Assembly: GCA_963847515.1 (NCBI GenBank)
Contig: CAWKAA010000005.1
Span: 2,167,415 to 2,231,414, forward strand
Origin: QHXW01 sp963847515
GTDB taxonomy: Bacteria > Acidobacteriota > Terriglobia > Bryobacterales > Bryobacteraceae
Reading direction: 5' to 3'
DNA: 64,000 bases
Shown piece after piece: positions 17,130 to 25,696 of the stretch; position 1 is the stretch's first letter, and each line of letters begins with the position of its first letter. A program made the position numbers and the translations under genes. Below the pieces are notes generated by a model. That model searched no databases. It was not told the DNA's origin and worked only from the letters and a program-made list of their open reading frames with translations.

Positions 17130-17135
17130 ACTGTA
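17130..17135 (-). promoter_or_regulatory. -10-like TACAGT, 6 nt before the WYL regulator ATG
   Basis: On the minus strand TACAGT is followed by TTCTCT and the ATG, with no ribosome-binding site. This is one of four such arrangements in the window. Confidence 0.45.
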
Positions 17136-17162
17136 CCAGCGAAATGCGACACCGGGAGTCTG

Positions 17163-17572
17163 CTACTTTCGTTCGAAGCGAATCGGCTTGACCGGCATGG
17201 GAGCCTCCAGAATTCGAAGCTCCGCCTTCCCCTCGCCCACCAGCTTCATTTCGAATTTCAGGACGTCATCACCATCCTTATTCTCGAAACTCAGGGTATC
17301 GCCTTGCAGTTTCGGGTTGAGCATCGGATCGGCCTTGCCCGCATGATCGGTAGACTCGGGCTCCTGCAAGTCACCGTTTCCGTCGATGCTGATACTGCAG
17401 TCGGCCCTCTCTCCGGAGATTTGCTCGCCGGCCTTTACCCGGATGGTGCAAATCACCTTGTCCTTAAACTTCGCGTCCCACGTGCCGGCGAACTTCTTTG
17501 CGCCTCGGCGTCTTGTGCTCCGAGCGGCAGACAGGCAAGCAGAGGCAGTAGAGCAAACACAAATCTATGCAT
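17163..17572 (-). pseudogene. Small exported hypothetical protein, single frameshift
   Basis: An ATG at 17572 gives a clear signal peptide (MHRFVFALLPLLACLPLGAQ). At about 17505 the frame is lost, and the continuing product (KKFAGTWDAKFKDKVICTIR and onward to PVKPIRFERK) is in the neighbouring frame. Restoring one A in the short A-run there joins the two halves into a protein of about 136 residues. The second half contains the conserved-looking GTWDAKF and FENKDGDDVLKFEMKLVGEGKAELR. It resembles small acidobacterial exported proteins of unknown role. A sequencing error and a real mutation are both possible. Confidence 0.65.
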
Positions 17573-17655
17573 GGCTCCCATCCGAGCAAACCGGTGACCG
17601 TTCGCCAAAATCCTGCGAACGCGCACGATCGGTGAATGGAAACCGTGCTCGCCAA

Positions 17656-17692
17656 TCACATATGTGAGGGAAACATGACAGCAGATGTCATG
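17656..17692. promoter_or_regulatory. Two adjacent palindromes upstream of the SDR gene
   Basis: TCACATATGTGA (17656-17667) is a perfect 12-bp palindrome. Six bases later CATGACA-GCAGA-TGTCATG (17674-17692) is a 7-bp-arm inverted repeat. They lie between divergent genes and end just before the SDR start, so they are good candidates for operator sites. The regulator is not identified. Confidence 0.5.
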
Positions 17693-17693
17693 A

Positions 17694-18581
17694 ATGGCCG
17701 TTTACACTCCCAGCATGAAGCCTCTAAAAGGTAAAATCGCGATCGTCGCCGGATCCAGCCGCGGCGCCGGACGCGGCATTGCGCTAGCGCTGGGTGAGGC
17801 AGGGGCCACCGTTTATGTGGCGGCACGGACGTCGCGCAAAGGCCCCAAGCCCGCTGACGGCGCTCCGGGCACCGTCGAGGATACGGCCGAAGAGGTCACG
17901 GCCCGGGGCGGCAAAGGCATCTCGATTCGCGCCGACCTGAGCGACGAAAAGCTGGTAGCCGCGTTGTTCAGCCGGGTCGAGAAAGATCATGGCCGCCTGG
18001 ACGTTCTCGCTAACTCCGCATGGAGCGCCAATTTTATGGCTGTCTGGCACAAGCGTTTCTGGGAGCTGGACGCGGCGATCTGGCATGAGACCATGGAGAC
18101 CATAAGCGTCTACTGGCTCACCAGTGTGCATGCAGCCAGGATCATGACCAGGCACGGCGGCGGACTGATCATTCACGTGACTGATAACCTGCATCCCGAC
18201 ACCTCGGCTCATCGCGGGCAAATTCTCCACGATCTCAGCCACGAGTTCATCAACCGCCTCGTGATGGACCTGAGCCTCGCCGCCAAGAAATCCAAGATCG
18301 CTGTCGTAGGCCTGAATCCCGGCTTCATGCGTACTGAGCGCGTGCTGATCCACATGAACAGCGCGGTCCGCAAGAAACAGTTCCGCTTCGATCTCAGCGA
18401 AACTCCGGAATATATCGGACGCGCGGCCGCGGCTTTGGCCGCCGATCCCGGAGCGCTCAAAAAGACCGGACAACTGCTCTGGGCGAGCGATTTAGCCAAG
18501 GAATATGGCTTCACTGACGTCGACGGCCGCTACATCCCGCGTTTCGATCCGAAAGCGCCCATGCAGGCATTCCCGTGCTGA
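17694..18581 (+). CDS. SDR-fold oxidoreductase-like protein with His-His in place of Tyr-Lys
   Basis: The 295-residue protein shows the short-chain dehydrogenase fold. The cofactor motif is AGSSRGAGRGIA (19-30), with TVYVAARTSRK suggesting an NADP-type second strand, and NSAWSANF takes the place of the NAG motif. The usual catalytic Y-x-x-x-K is H179-D-L-S-H183 (ILHDLSHEFINRL), and the catalytic Ser position holds Thr163 (HVTDN). The flanking sequence, including NPGFMRTER, is well conserved. Either the chemistry is altered or the protein is non-catalytic. The ATG at 17715 is an alternative start. The next gene overlaps its end. Confidence 0.88.
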   Translation: MAVYTPSMKPLKGKIAIVAGSSRGAGRGIALALGEAGATVYVAARTSRKGPKPADGAPGTVEDTAEEVTARGGKGISIRADLSDEKLVAALFSRVEKDHGRLDVLANSAWSANFMAVWHKRFWELDAAIWHETMETISVYWLTSVHAARIMTRHGGGLIIHVTDNLHPDTSAHRGQILHDLSHEFINRLVMDLSLAAKKSKIAVVGLNPGFMRTERVLIHMNSAVRKKQFRFDLSETPEYIGRAAAALAADPGALKKTGQLLWASDLAKEYGFTDVDGRYIPRFDPKAPMQAFPC

Positions 18582-19177
18582 AGCGCGCTGCTCTCGGATT
18601 CCGCGCACACTCCGGCTGGGCCGCCATGGTCGCGCTCACCGGCACAACCGCGGCGCCTGCCGTGATTCTGCGACGGCGTCTGGTGATCGCGGATCCCGGC
18701 ATCTCCGGATCGAAACAGCCGTTCCACGCCGCCGAACCCATGAAGTTCGAAGATGCCGAATCCCACATTCAGCGCTGTACCGATTCCACGCGCACCCTGG
18801 CCGAGGCGGCGGTTCGGGACGCCGTTGCGGAAATGTCCGCGTTGGGACTTCGTGTCGCCGGAAGTTGCGTTTTGATGGGTTCCGGCAGGCCCACCGGAGA
18901 CCTGGCCAAGATTCTTTCGGCGCATCCGCTCATCCACACTGCCGAGGGCGAGTTTTTCCGAAATGCGCTCAAGCATGCCTGCCTGTCCGTCGGCCTGAAG
19001 TTTTCGGGTGTCAAAGAACGCGAGCTCGTCGACCAGGCCGCCACCGCACTACACATCCCTGTTGCCGAAGTCGAGCGCCGCGCCACTGAGCTGGGCAAAG
19101 GCATCGGGCCGCCTTGGACGCAGGATCAAAAGCTCAGCGCCATCGCCGCCTGGCTCATTCTGGCGGATGGGCGCTAG
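18575..19177 (+). CDS. Hypothetical protein (200 aa), coupled to the SDR gene
   Basis: A GTG start overlaps the SDR stop by 7 nt. The 200-residue product has no signal peptide or membrane segment and contains GFRAHSGWAAMVALTGTTAA near the start, then RRRLVIADPGISGSKQPFHA and a helical C-terminal half. The composition and overlap argue for a real gene. I do not recognise the family. The coupling suggests a shared role with the SDR-like protein. Confidence 0.78.
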   Translation: MLKRAALGFRAHSGWAAMVALTGTTAAPAVILRRRLVIADPGISGSKQPFHAAEPMKFEDAESHIQRCTDSTRTLAEAAVRDAVAEMSALGLRVAGSCVLMGSGRPTGDLAKILSAHPLIHTAEGEFFRNALKHACLSVGLKFSGVKERELVDQAATALHIPVAEVERRATELGKGIGPPWTQDQKLSAIAAWLILADGR

Positions 19178-19218
19178 TTCTCAATTGCCGCTTCTGCCAC
19201 GGTGCTACCTTAAACCAG

Positions 19219-20586
19219 ATGAGCACCGTCCGCACGGCACCAGAAGTCACAGTATTGCCGCGTGCTCTCGGCCTGCTCGATGCCGCCGCCGTCATTGTGG
19301 GCATCGTCATCGGCGCGGGAATCTTCCTGGTGCCGCGTCTGGTCGCGCAGGCGTTGCCGTCGCCGCCCCTGATTCTCGCGGTCTGGATCGTTAGCGGCGT
19401 GGTGTGCTTCTTCGGCGCTCTGGCTTATGCCGAGATGGGCGCCATGATGCCCGAGACCGGCGGCCACTACGTCTACTTGTCCGAGTGCTACGGCCCGCTG
19501 GCCGGGTTCCTCTGCGGCTGGACCTTCACGCTCGTAGTAATGTGGGCGGCCATCGCGTGGCTCGCGGTCAACTTCTCCATTGCGCTCCGTTACTTCATTC
19601 CGGTAAGCCCGATCCAATCGAAACTCATCGCGCTGGTGTTGATAGCGGCGCTGTCGCTGATCAACTATCGCGGGATCCGTCTGGGCGCAGCGGCACAGAA
19701 AACGCTCACCGTGCTCAAGGTATTGGGCCTCGCCGTCATCATAGGCAGCGCATTTCTTGCCGGCCGCGGCGCCGTGGCCATCGATTGGTCGGTGCCGCCC
19801 GGTAGTTTTTCCTTAAGCGCCGTGGGCATCGCGATGGTCGCGATCGTTCTCTGTTACGACGGTTGGCCCTGCGTCAGTTACATGGCAGGCGAAATTCGAA
19901 ATCCCAGCCGCAACATTCCGCTCGGCCTGGGTCTGGGTCTCGCGGCTATCGTCGCGATCTACGTTCTCGCCAACGTCGCATATCTGCGTGTCCTGCCTGT
20001 CGCCATAATCGCCACCACCGACAATACCGCTGCAGCCGTTGCCGCTCGAACTCTCGGCCCGGCAGGCGGCATGGTCCTCACTCTTACCATCATGCTCTCC
20101 ATTGCCGGAGCTATGAACGGCTTCATCATGGTCGCGCCGCGCCTCTGCTATGCCATGGCTCGTGACGGCCTGATGTTCGAAAAACTCGCCGTCCTTCACC
20201 CGCGATATCAAACCATGTCCGTCGCCATCGTGGCGCAGGCGGTGTGGACGTCATTGCTCGTGCTGACCGGCTCCTTCGAGACTCTGATTCCGTATGCCAT
20301 GATCGCCGCGTGGTTCTTTTATGGACTCACCGTCGCCGGAGTGACGATCCTCCGCCGCAAATATCCCGACCGCCCGCGCCCTTACCGCATGTGGGGCTAT
20401 CCCGTCACGCCCTGGCTATTCACCGCCGTGGCCCTGTGGTTCGTCATCAACACCTGGATTACCCAACCCGGACCTTCCACTGTCGCGTTCCTGATCATCG
20501 CGAGCGGCATCCCGGTCTACTATTTGTGGAAGCGAATGACCATCGATAAACAGATCACCGCCGAGGCGCAGAGGCGCCGAGTTTAG
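19219..20586 (+). CDS. APC-family amino acid permease
   Basis: The start was set at the internal ATG (MSTVRTAPEVTVLPRALGLL), because the upstream extension looks non-coding. The 455-residue protein has about 12 hydrophobic segments and the APC hallmarks: the unwound first helix VGIVIGAGIFLVPRLVAQAL, the segment GALAYAEMGAMMPETGGHYVY, and YMAGEIRNPSRNIPLGL. It should import amino acids or related amines by proton symport or exchange. The last residues (TAEAQRRRV) are encoded by an aggcgcagaggcgc-type stretch like the one at 6319-6336, so the natural C-terminus may have been extended. Confidence 0.93.
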   Translation: MSTVRTAPEVTVLPRALGLLDAAAVIVGIVIGAGIFLVPRLVAQALPSPPLILAVWIVSGVVCFFGALAYAEMGAMMPETGGHYVYLSECYGPLAGFLCGWTFTLVVMWAAIAWLAVNFSIALRYFIPVSPIQSKLIALVLIAALSLINYRGIRLGAAAQKTLTVLKVLGLAVIIGSAFLAGRGAVAIDWSVPPGSFSLSAVGIAMVAIVLCYDGWPCVSYMAGEIRNPSRNIPLGLGLGLAAIVAIYVLANVAYLRVLPVAIIATTDNTAAAVAARTLGPAGGMVLTLTIMLSIAGAMNGFIMVAPRLCYAMARDGLMFEKLAVLHPRYQTMSVAIVAQAVWTSLLVLTGSFETLIPYAMIAAWFFYGLTVAGVTILRRKYPDRPRPYRMWGYPVTPWLFTAVALWFVINTWITQPGPSTVAFLIIASGIPVYYLWKRMTIDKQITAEAQRRRV

Positions 20587-20912
20587 CACGCAGAAATGCA
20601 AGGTTGCGATGGTGATTGTCTGTTGCATACATCGTTAGTGCGATGTTCGCCAAACTGTCCCCGTAACCTCCGCTTAGCTCCTTAACCGCTTGCTCGACCT
20701 TACGACGCCAGTGTTATTCCTCCCCAGTATGGACGCGAGGCACATTACCCCGATATTGAACGTATCCGACCAGACGGAACGCTTCGCTCCCGGCCGCGAG
20801 GTCAGGAAACCGTTAAAGCGTTAAAAACGCGCGCATCACGCTCGAGGCGGGTTTCACACCCGTGCGCAATGCCGGAGCCAGTCCCTGTGCTTCTATACTG
20901 AAATCTGTGGTC
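20587..20912. other. Intergenic region, no gene seen
   Basis: This gap holds no plausible coding sequence. A small hairpin (gcgtt-aaa-aacgc) lies near 20817, and a TATACT hexamer at 20894 may be the -10 element of the M1 peptidase gene, 13 nt before its ATG. No -35 or terminator is obvious. Confidence 0.4.
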
Positions 20913-23291
20913 ATGCGGCTGCTCGCCATTCTTTTCGTCCCAATCCTCGCGTATGCAGTCACAGGCGGCGCGGAGGTGGCGCGAGAGGTACGCGAAGTGG
21001 AACTGGATTCCACGGAGTGTTACCGCGTTCGCGACGTCCAGCTGAACAAAGACGACATTCATCTTTATTTCACTGACGGCTATATCATTTTTGGAAAGCC
21101 CATCAACGGGATTCATACGACCGCCGTTTATACCGACGAGGTCGAAGCCGGAGACGCCGAGCTTCTGTTGCTACCTCCGATCCGCAGCGAGCGGCAGTCG
21201 CTTGCCATATATACAGGCACCCCTAACCTGGACGAACACATTAACGCTGCGGTGCTTCTGTTCGCCGACAACACGTATGACGGGTTAATGCAGCAGATCC
21301 GGGCCAGCACATTTAACAAGCACAGCCCTGAAATGGGCGCAGTCATGTCGGAACAATGGAGCTCAGTCGTTCGCAATTTAGCCACAACCTTTGAAGAACG
21401 GCTATTGCTTGACCTGCTTTCACCGATACACCGACACGACGGCTGCCTCATTGCCGCGGTGAGCGGCAAGAAGCTGGGCACCTTCGACGTGATTTACGAG
21501 CCACGCGCGTTCGAACAAATCGCAGTCGGCCAGCTGACCTCCAGAAATGGCGTCTCGTTCTTCGATATATGGACGAGTTTCGAATCCAGTCCCTACCGCA
21601 AGGGCGTGCGAAAATTTCCGGGTCCGGAGGTCGCGCTAAGGGACTATCGCATCGACGCCGCGCTCGATCCCAGCCTGAACCTTCGTGTCACCACCAAAGT
21701 GAAAGTCTCGGTGGCGGCGTCCGGCGAGTGCGTGCTGCCGTTCGATATCACGAGCCGGATGCGTGTGTCGTCGGCCACGATTGACGGGGCAGCCGCGGAA
21801 GTGGTCCAAACCGATTCCTTGCGCTCGAACCTCATACGCAACGACGGAAGCAATCTTTTTCTCCTGATTGCCGCGCAACCGCTCCAGGCCGGACACGATT
21901 ACGACGTAGAGTTTCATCACGAAGGCGAGGTTGTCGAAGATGCGGGGAATCAGGTTTACTTCGTAGGCGCTCGCGGGAGCTGGTATCCCAACTCCGGAAT
22001 GCAGTTTGCGAAGTTCGATCTCAGGTTCAGCTATCCCAAAGATCTCGATCTGGTCGCGCCCGGTGACGTGGTTTCCGACAAGATAGAGGGTGACGTGCGC
22101 ATCACGCGGCGCGTAATCGGTGTGCCGATTCGTTTTGCGGGCTTCAACCTCGGCGTGTATGAGCGTGCGCGAGTGGAGCAGAAGCCCTACACCATCGAGG
22201 TATGCGCGAATCGCGCCATCGAAGCGGCCTTGCAAACGAAGCCGCATGCCCTGATGACCGGTCCTCGCGTGGGGCGGCGTCCGGGCGCGATCAGTACTCC
22301 GCTGCAGCCCGCTCCCAGCCCAGGCGCGCGCCTGGAAGAGCTGGCCTCCGAGGTCGCATCCGCTTTCGAATTCATGGCTGCGCGATTTGGCCCCCCGCCC
22401 CTCAAGACCCTTGAAGTTTCACCGATTCCCGGAGCTTTCGGGCAAGGATTTCCAGGATTGCTGTATCTGTCGACAAGGTCTTACCTCCAACGTCAGCACG
22501 AGGCTCTGACCACCCTCGATCCTCAAGTGCAGAGCTTCTTCACCGATCTTTTGCAGGCCCATGAAACCGCGCATCAGTGGTGGGGCAACATTGTGACCAC
22601 GGATGGTTATCACGATGAATGGCTAATGGAGTCTCTGGCCAATTACTCCGCGCTGTTGTATCTGGAGAAGCACAGCGGCGCGAGCCTGATGGGCGCCGCG
22701 CTGGAGAATTACCGGAACCAGCTTCTGTCCATAAACCAGAATGGGAAAACGGTAGAATCCGCCGGGCCGATCGTGCTAGGGCGGCGGCTGGAAAGTTCGC
22801 ACTCCCCAACGGCGTATACCAACATCACCTACGGAAAAGGTTCCTGGATCATGCATATGCTGCGCTCGCTGATGGGCGAAGAACGTTTCGTCGCCATGCT
22901 GTCTGAATTGCGGCGGCGCTACGAATGGAAAAACATCTCTACGGAAGAGTTCCGCGAGTTCGCCGCCGGATTTTTGCCGCCCAAGTCACCGGACGCAAAA
23001 CTCGAGTCATTTTTCGACCAGTGGGTCTATGGTACCGGCATACCGGCACTCAAATTGAGCTATGCGGCCCACGGCCGTCCCCCCGCCGTGAAACTCACCG
23101 GCACGATTTCACAAAGTGACGTGGATTCCGAGTTCAGCGTGCAAGTGCCGGTGGAGATTGAATGCGGGCGGACACGCCAGGTAAAGTGGGTACGCACGTC
23201 CAGCTCGCCTGTGCCATTTACGGTGACGCTGCCGCAGGTGCCTACCAAAGTTGTGCTGGATACGTCGAATATTCTGGCAGCCTACAAGTAA
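20913..23291 (+). CDS. M1-family metallopeptidase (aminopeptidase N-like), exported
   Basis: The start was set at the ATG giving MRLLAILFVPILAYAVTGGA, a signal peptide. The 792-residue protein carries the gluzincin zinc site HETAH (550-554) with the third ligand Glu573 in DEWLMESLANY, matching HExxH-x18-E. The exopeptidase GxMEN motif is replaced by PIPGAFGQGFPGLLYLSTRS, so substrate recognition may differ from classic aminopeptidases. The first about 350 residues are beta-rich and specific to this type. The role is probably periplasmic peptide degradation. The DinB gene follows after 6 nt, so co-transcription is likely. Confidence 0.9.
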   Translation: MRLLAILFVPILAYAVTGGAEVAREVREVELDSTECYRVRDVQLNKDDIHLYFTDGYIIFGKPINGIHTTAVYTDEVEAGDAELLLLPPIRSERQSLAIYTGTPNLDEHINAAVLLFADNTYDGLMQQIRASTFNKHSPEMGAVMSEQWSSVVRNLATTFEERLLLDLLSPIHRHDGCLIAAVSGKKLGTFDVIYEPRAFEQIAVGQLTSRNGVSFFDIWTSFESSPYRKGVRKFPGPEVALRDYRIDAALDPSLNLRVTTKVKVSVAASGECVLPFDITSRMRVSSATIDGAAAEVVQTDSLRSNLIRNDGSNLFLLIAAQPLQAGHDYDVEFHHEGEVVEDAGNQVYFVGARGSWYPNSGMQFAKFDLRFSYPKDLDLVAPGDVVSDKIEGDVRITRRVIGVPIRFAGFNLGVYERARVEQKPYTIEVCANRAIEAALQTKPHALMTGPRVGRRPGAISTPLQPAPSPGARLEELASEVASAFEFMAARFGPPPLKTLEVSPIPGAFGQGFPGLLYLSTRSYLQRQHEALTTLDPQVQSFFTDLLQAHETAHQWWGNIVTTDGYHDEWLMESLANYSALLYLEKHSGASLMGAALENYRNQLLSINQNGKTVESAGPIVLGRRLESSHSPTAYTNITYGKGSWIMHMLRSLMGEERFVAMLSELRRRYEWKNISTEEFREFAAGFLPPKSPDAKLESFFDQWVYGTGIPALKLSYAAHGRPPAVKLTGTISQSDVDSEFSVQVPVEIECGRTRQVKWVRTSSSPVPFTVTLPQVPTKVVLDTSNILAAYK

Positions 23292-23297
23292 CCCACC

Positions 23298-23804
23298 ATG
23301 AAAACTGTGGCAGTAACGTTCGTGTTGGTTGGCGCCTCGATCGCGCAACGCGCCAACCTGCTCAGTACAGAGGCCAGGCAAGTTTACACTTCGGTCAAGA
23401 GCAACATTCTTCGGTCCGCGGAGAAGATGCCTGAGGAAAACTACGGGTTCAAGCCGGCTCCGAGGGTCCGCACGTTCGGACAGATTCTAGGCCACGTGGC
23501 GGAGGAACAATATATCTTCTGTAGTGCTGTGAGGGGCGAGCAAAAAGCGGTAGACATCGAGAAGACGAAAACCTCGAAGGCCGATCTTCTGGTTGCCCTC
23601 CGTGAATCTTTCGCCTATTGTGACGCGGCCTACGACGGTCTCACGGACGCCGCGGCGGTGGAAATGATCAAAGTGGGAGCAACCGAGCATACCAAGCTGC
23701 GTATGCTTTGGGTGAACACGGTCCACGACGAGTCGCATTACGGCAACCTGGTGACTTACCTGCGGATCAAGGGTCTGGTACCGCCTTCCACCGAAGGGCA
23801 ATGA
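23298..23804 (+). CDS. DinB-superfamily protein with signal-like N-terminus
   Basis: The 168-residue product begins MKTVAVTFVLVGASIAQRAN, a short signal-like segment. Helices typical of DinB four-helix bundles follow: KSNILRSAEKMPEENYGFKP, TFGQILGHVAEEQYIFCSAV and VNTVHDESHYGNLVTYLRIK. His residues in GHVAEE and HDESHYG fit the usual metal triad. Family members are metal-dependent thiol or damage-response enzymes of mostly unknown substrate. The ATG lies 6 nt after the M1 peptidase stop. The convergent propeller gene ends 10 nt downstream. Confidence 0.88.
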   Translation: MKTVAVTFVLVGASIAQRANLLSTEARQVYTSVKSNILRSAEKMPEENYGFKPAPRVRTFGQILGHVAEEQYIFCSAVRGEQKAVDIEKTKTSKADLLVALRESFAYCDAAYDGLTDAAAVEMIKVGATEHTKLRMLWVNTVHDESHYGNLVTYLRIKGLVPPSTEGQ

Positions 23805-23814
23805 GCACACTCCT

Positions 23815-25053
23815 TCATGCCTTGACGCCGTAGCACGCCAGCCACGCTTGATTCCTCAGGTAAAGCTCGCCGCCACACACCACCGGGTGCGCCCAGCTTG
23901 GCCATCCTTGATCGGGGATAGAGAACCGCCCTTTTTCGTTATAACTCTGCGGAGTCGCTTCCGCCAGGCCGGCGACGTTACCCTCGCTGAGCAAGAACAA
24001 ATGCCCGTCGGCGATGGTGAGGCTGCCCTTGCCGACGCTGCGATCTTTCCAGGCCACGCGACCGGTTGTGAACTCCATGCACGTCAGGATCGCGTTTGAA
24101 TATCCATACAGATAGCCGTTCAAGAGCACTACGCCGCCATGATGGTTCTGCATGTCACGGGTGAAATAGACTTCGTCCGCCTTGACCATGCCATTTTGCG
24201 CGGTGAGCCCGAGCAGGGCGCCGCCGGTCCCATACGCCGAGGTGTAAAAAACCTTGTTGTCGTGATAAACCGGAGTGGCGACGTTGGCCGTGCGGTTGGC
24301 CACCTTATCGTAATGCCACATCGGTTTCCCGTCGCCGGCCCGGACCCCTACTCCCGCCCGCCCGGTCAGCGCCATAATCGTTCGCACGCCGCTGACGTCG
24401 GCGATTATGCAGGAGGAATAACCCGCGCCGTCACTGAGATCCTGGCTGGCCCAAACATTCTTACCCGTCATTTTGTCAAGCGCGACGATGCAGGCGTTCG
24501 GACCGCCCGGCGTCACAATGAGGTGGTCTCCGTCAATCAGGGGTGACTCACTGACGAGCCACATAGGATTGCGGCCGTCGAAATCCTGAAGTATGTTGCG
24601 GCGCCAGACCTTCGTGCCATCCTGCGCCCGCAGACAGGCCAGTTCGCCGTTCTCTGCCAGTGCGTAGAGTTGGTCGCCGTCCAGCGTGGGCGTGCCTCTG
24701 GGGCCGCTTCCCCGATCCTGTTCGACTCTTGCGGCGAGTGCCGTAGTCCACACGGTTTTGCCATCGCGGCGATTCAAGCAGAATACAGAGCTGCTGCCAC
24801 TTTGCACGCCCTGTACATAGATGCGGTCGCCCCTGATCGCCAAACAGCCATAGCCTTCGCCGAGACTGGATATCGTCCATACCGCCTTTGGTCCGCTGGC
24901 CGGCCAAGCCGCCAGCAATCCAGTCTCGCGCGAGACCCCGGACCGGTCCGGCCCGCGCCATTGCGGCCAATCGAACGGATGATCTGGTGCACTCTGGCCG
25001 CTGGGCGGGAACAAGGGTGCGGCGAGCAACGGTAAGAAATGCCTACGCTTCAT
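23815..25053 (-). CDS. PQQ-binding-like beta-propeller protein, exported
   Basis: The start was set at MKRRHFLPLLAAPLFPPSGQ, a Tat- or Sec-type leader; the upstream 39 codons look non-coding. The 412-residue product opens with FDWPQWRGPDRSGVSRETGL, the standard entry of outer-membrane-type PQQ-like propellers, followed by blades such as VFCLNRRDGKTVWTTAL, LACLRAQDGTKVWRRNI and IVALDKMTGKNVWASQDLSD. There is no haem site, and catalytic Ca2+/PQQ ligands cannot be assigned, so the role is probably structural or binding. It lies downstream of the oxidase operon on the same strand. Confidence 0.9.
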   Translation of the reverse strand: MKRRHFLPLLAAPLFPPSGQSAPDHPFDWPQWRGPDRSGVSRETGLLAAWPASGPKAVWTISSLGEGYGCLAIRGDRIYVQGVQSGSSSVFCLNRRDGKTVWTTALAARVEQDRGSGPRGTPTLDGDQLYALAENGELACLRAQDGTKVWRRNILQDFDGRNPMWLVSESPLIDGDHLIVTPGGPNACIVALDKMTGKNVWASQDLSDGAGYSSCIIADVSGVRTIMALTGRAGVGVRAGDGKPMWHYDKVANRTANVATPVYHDNKVFYTSAYGTGGALLGLTAQNGMVKADEVYFTRDMQNHHGGVVLLNGYLYGYSNAILTCMEFTTGRVAWKDRSVGKGSLTIADGHLFLLSEGNVAGLAEATPQSYNEKGRFSIPDQGWPSWAHPVVCGGELYLRNQAWLACYGVKA

Positions 25054-25093
25054 GCGGACGGTCCCTCCGCCTATTATGTCTCGGTACTGAGGT

Positions 25094-25366
25094 CTATTGC
25101 CGGTCGCCTGACAACACCGCGGTGAGTTCAGGCTCAGCCACGAGGTTTTCGGCTGGATCCCCGACCGCATAAGTCTGGCGGCGTTTATAACACAACAGTA
25201 TAAATCCCGCCAGGATGAGGATGGGCGGGATCAGCATGATGATGATTCCGAGATTCATCACGCGCGCGCGCTCGGCCTCCTGGGCCGCGGCCGTGCGAAA
25301 ACACATGACGCATTGTCCGAACGCGCTCGATGCCGCCACGAGCGCGATGGCCAGCGCCCGCCTCAT
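25094..25366 (-). CDS. Small membrane protein with CxxC motif, at the end of the oxidase operon
   Basis: The ATG at 25366 overlaps the stop of the subunit IV gene as ATGA. The 90-residue product has a signal-like start (MRRALAIALVAASSAFG), then CVMC followed by a helical linker, one membrane segment (NLGIIIMLIPPILILAGFILLCY) and a charged tail. The CxxC next to a single membrane span suggests a redox or metal-handling role in oxidase assembly, but this is inference. The frame is intact, unlike its neighbours. Confidence 0.75.
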   Translation of the reverse strand: MRRALAIALVAASSAFGQCVMCFRTAAAQEAERARVMNLGIIIMLIPPILILAGFILLCYKRRQTYAVGDPAENLVAEPELTAVLSGDRQ

Positions 25367-25687
25367 TGAACCATCCTCATGTTCAGAGACCGCATGGAAT
25401 CGGGCATGAAAATCAGCAGCATCAGGATGATACACAGCACCAGCATCGGAAACAGCGTCAGGAACAGGCTCAATTTCTCGAACTTCAGGTGCATGAAGTA
25501 CGCGATGATCAGCGCCGCCTTGATAACGGAAAGGCCCAGCAGGGCGGTCAGCATGATCAACGTGGGCACCTGCTCGTAGGCCAGAAAAACTTCGATGCCG
25601 GTCATTACCAGCAGCGCGATCCAGACGTAGGCGAACGTCATGGTACGTTCCGCCAACATGCTCTACTGCTTCGGAATGATCGCTCAT
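25363..25687 (-). pseudogene. Cytochrome c oxidase subunit IV-type protein, frameshifted N-terminus
   Basis: The body MTFAYVWIALLVMTGIEVFL through three hydrophobic helices to MPDSMRSLNMRMVQ matches the bacterial COX subunit IV/CyoD-like family. The natural start is probably the ATG at 25687, which follows TAGGAG and gives MSDHSEAVEHVGG, but a frame change near 25635 separates it from the body. The intact alternative starts at 25659. It lies 9 nt after the subunit III stop in the oxidase operon. Confidence 0.75.
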
Positions 25688-25696
25688 GAATCGCTC

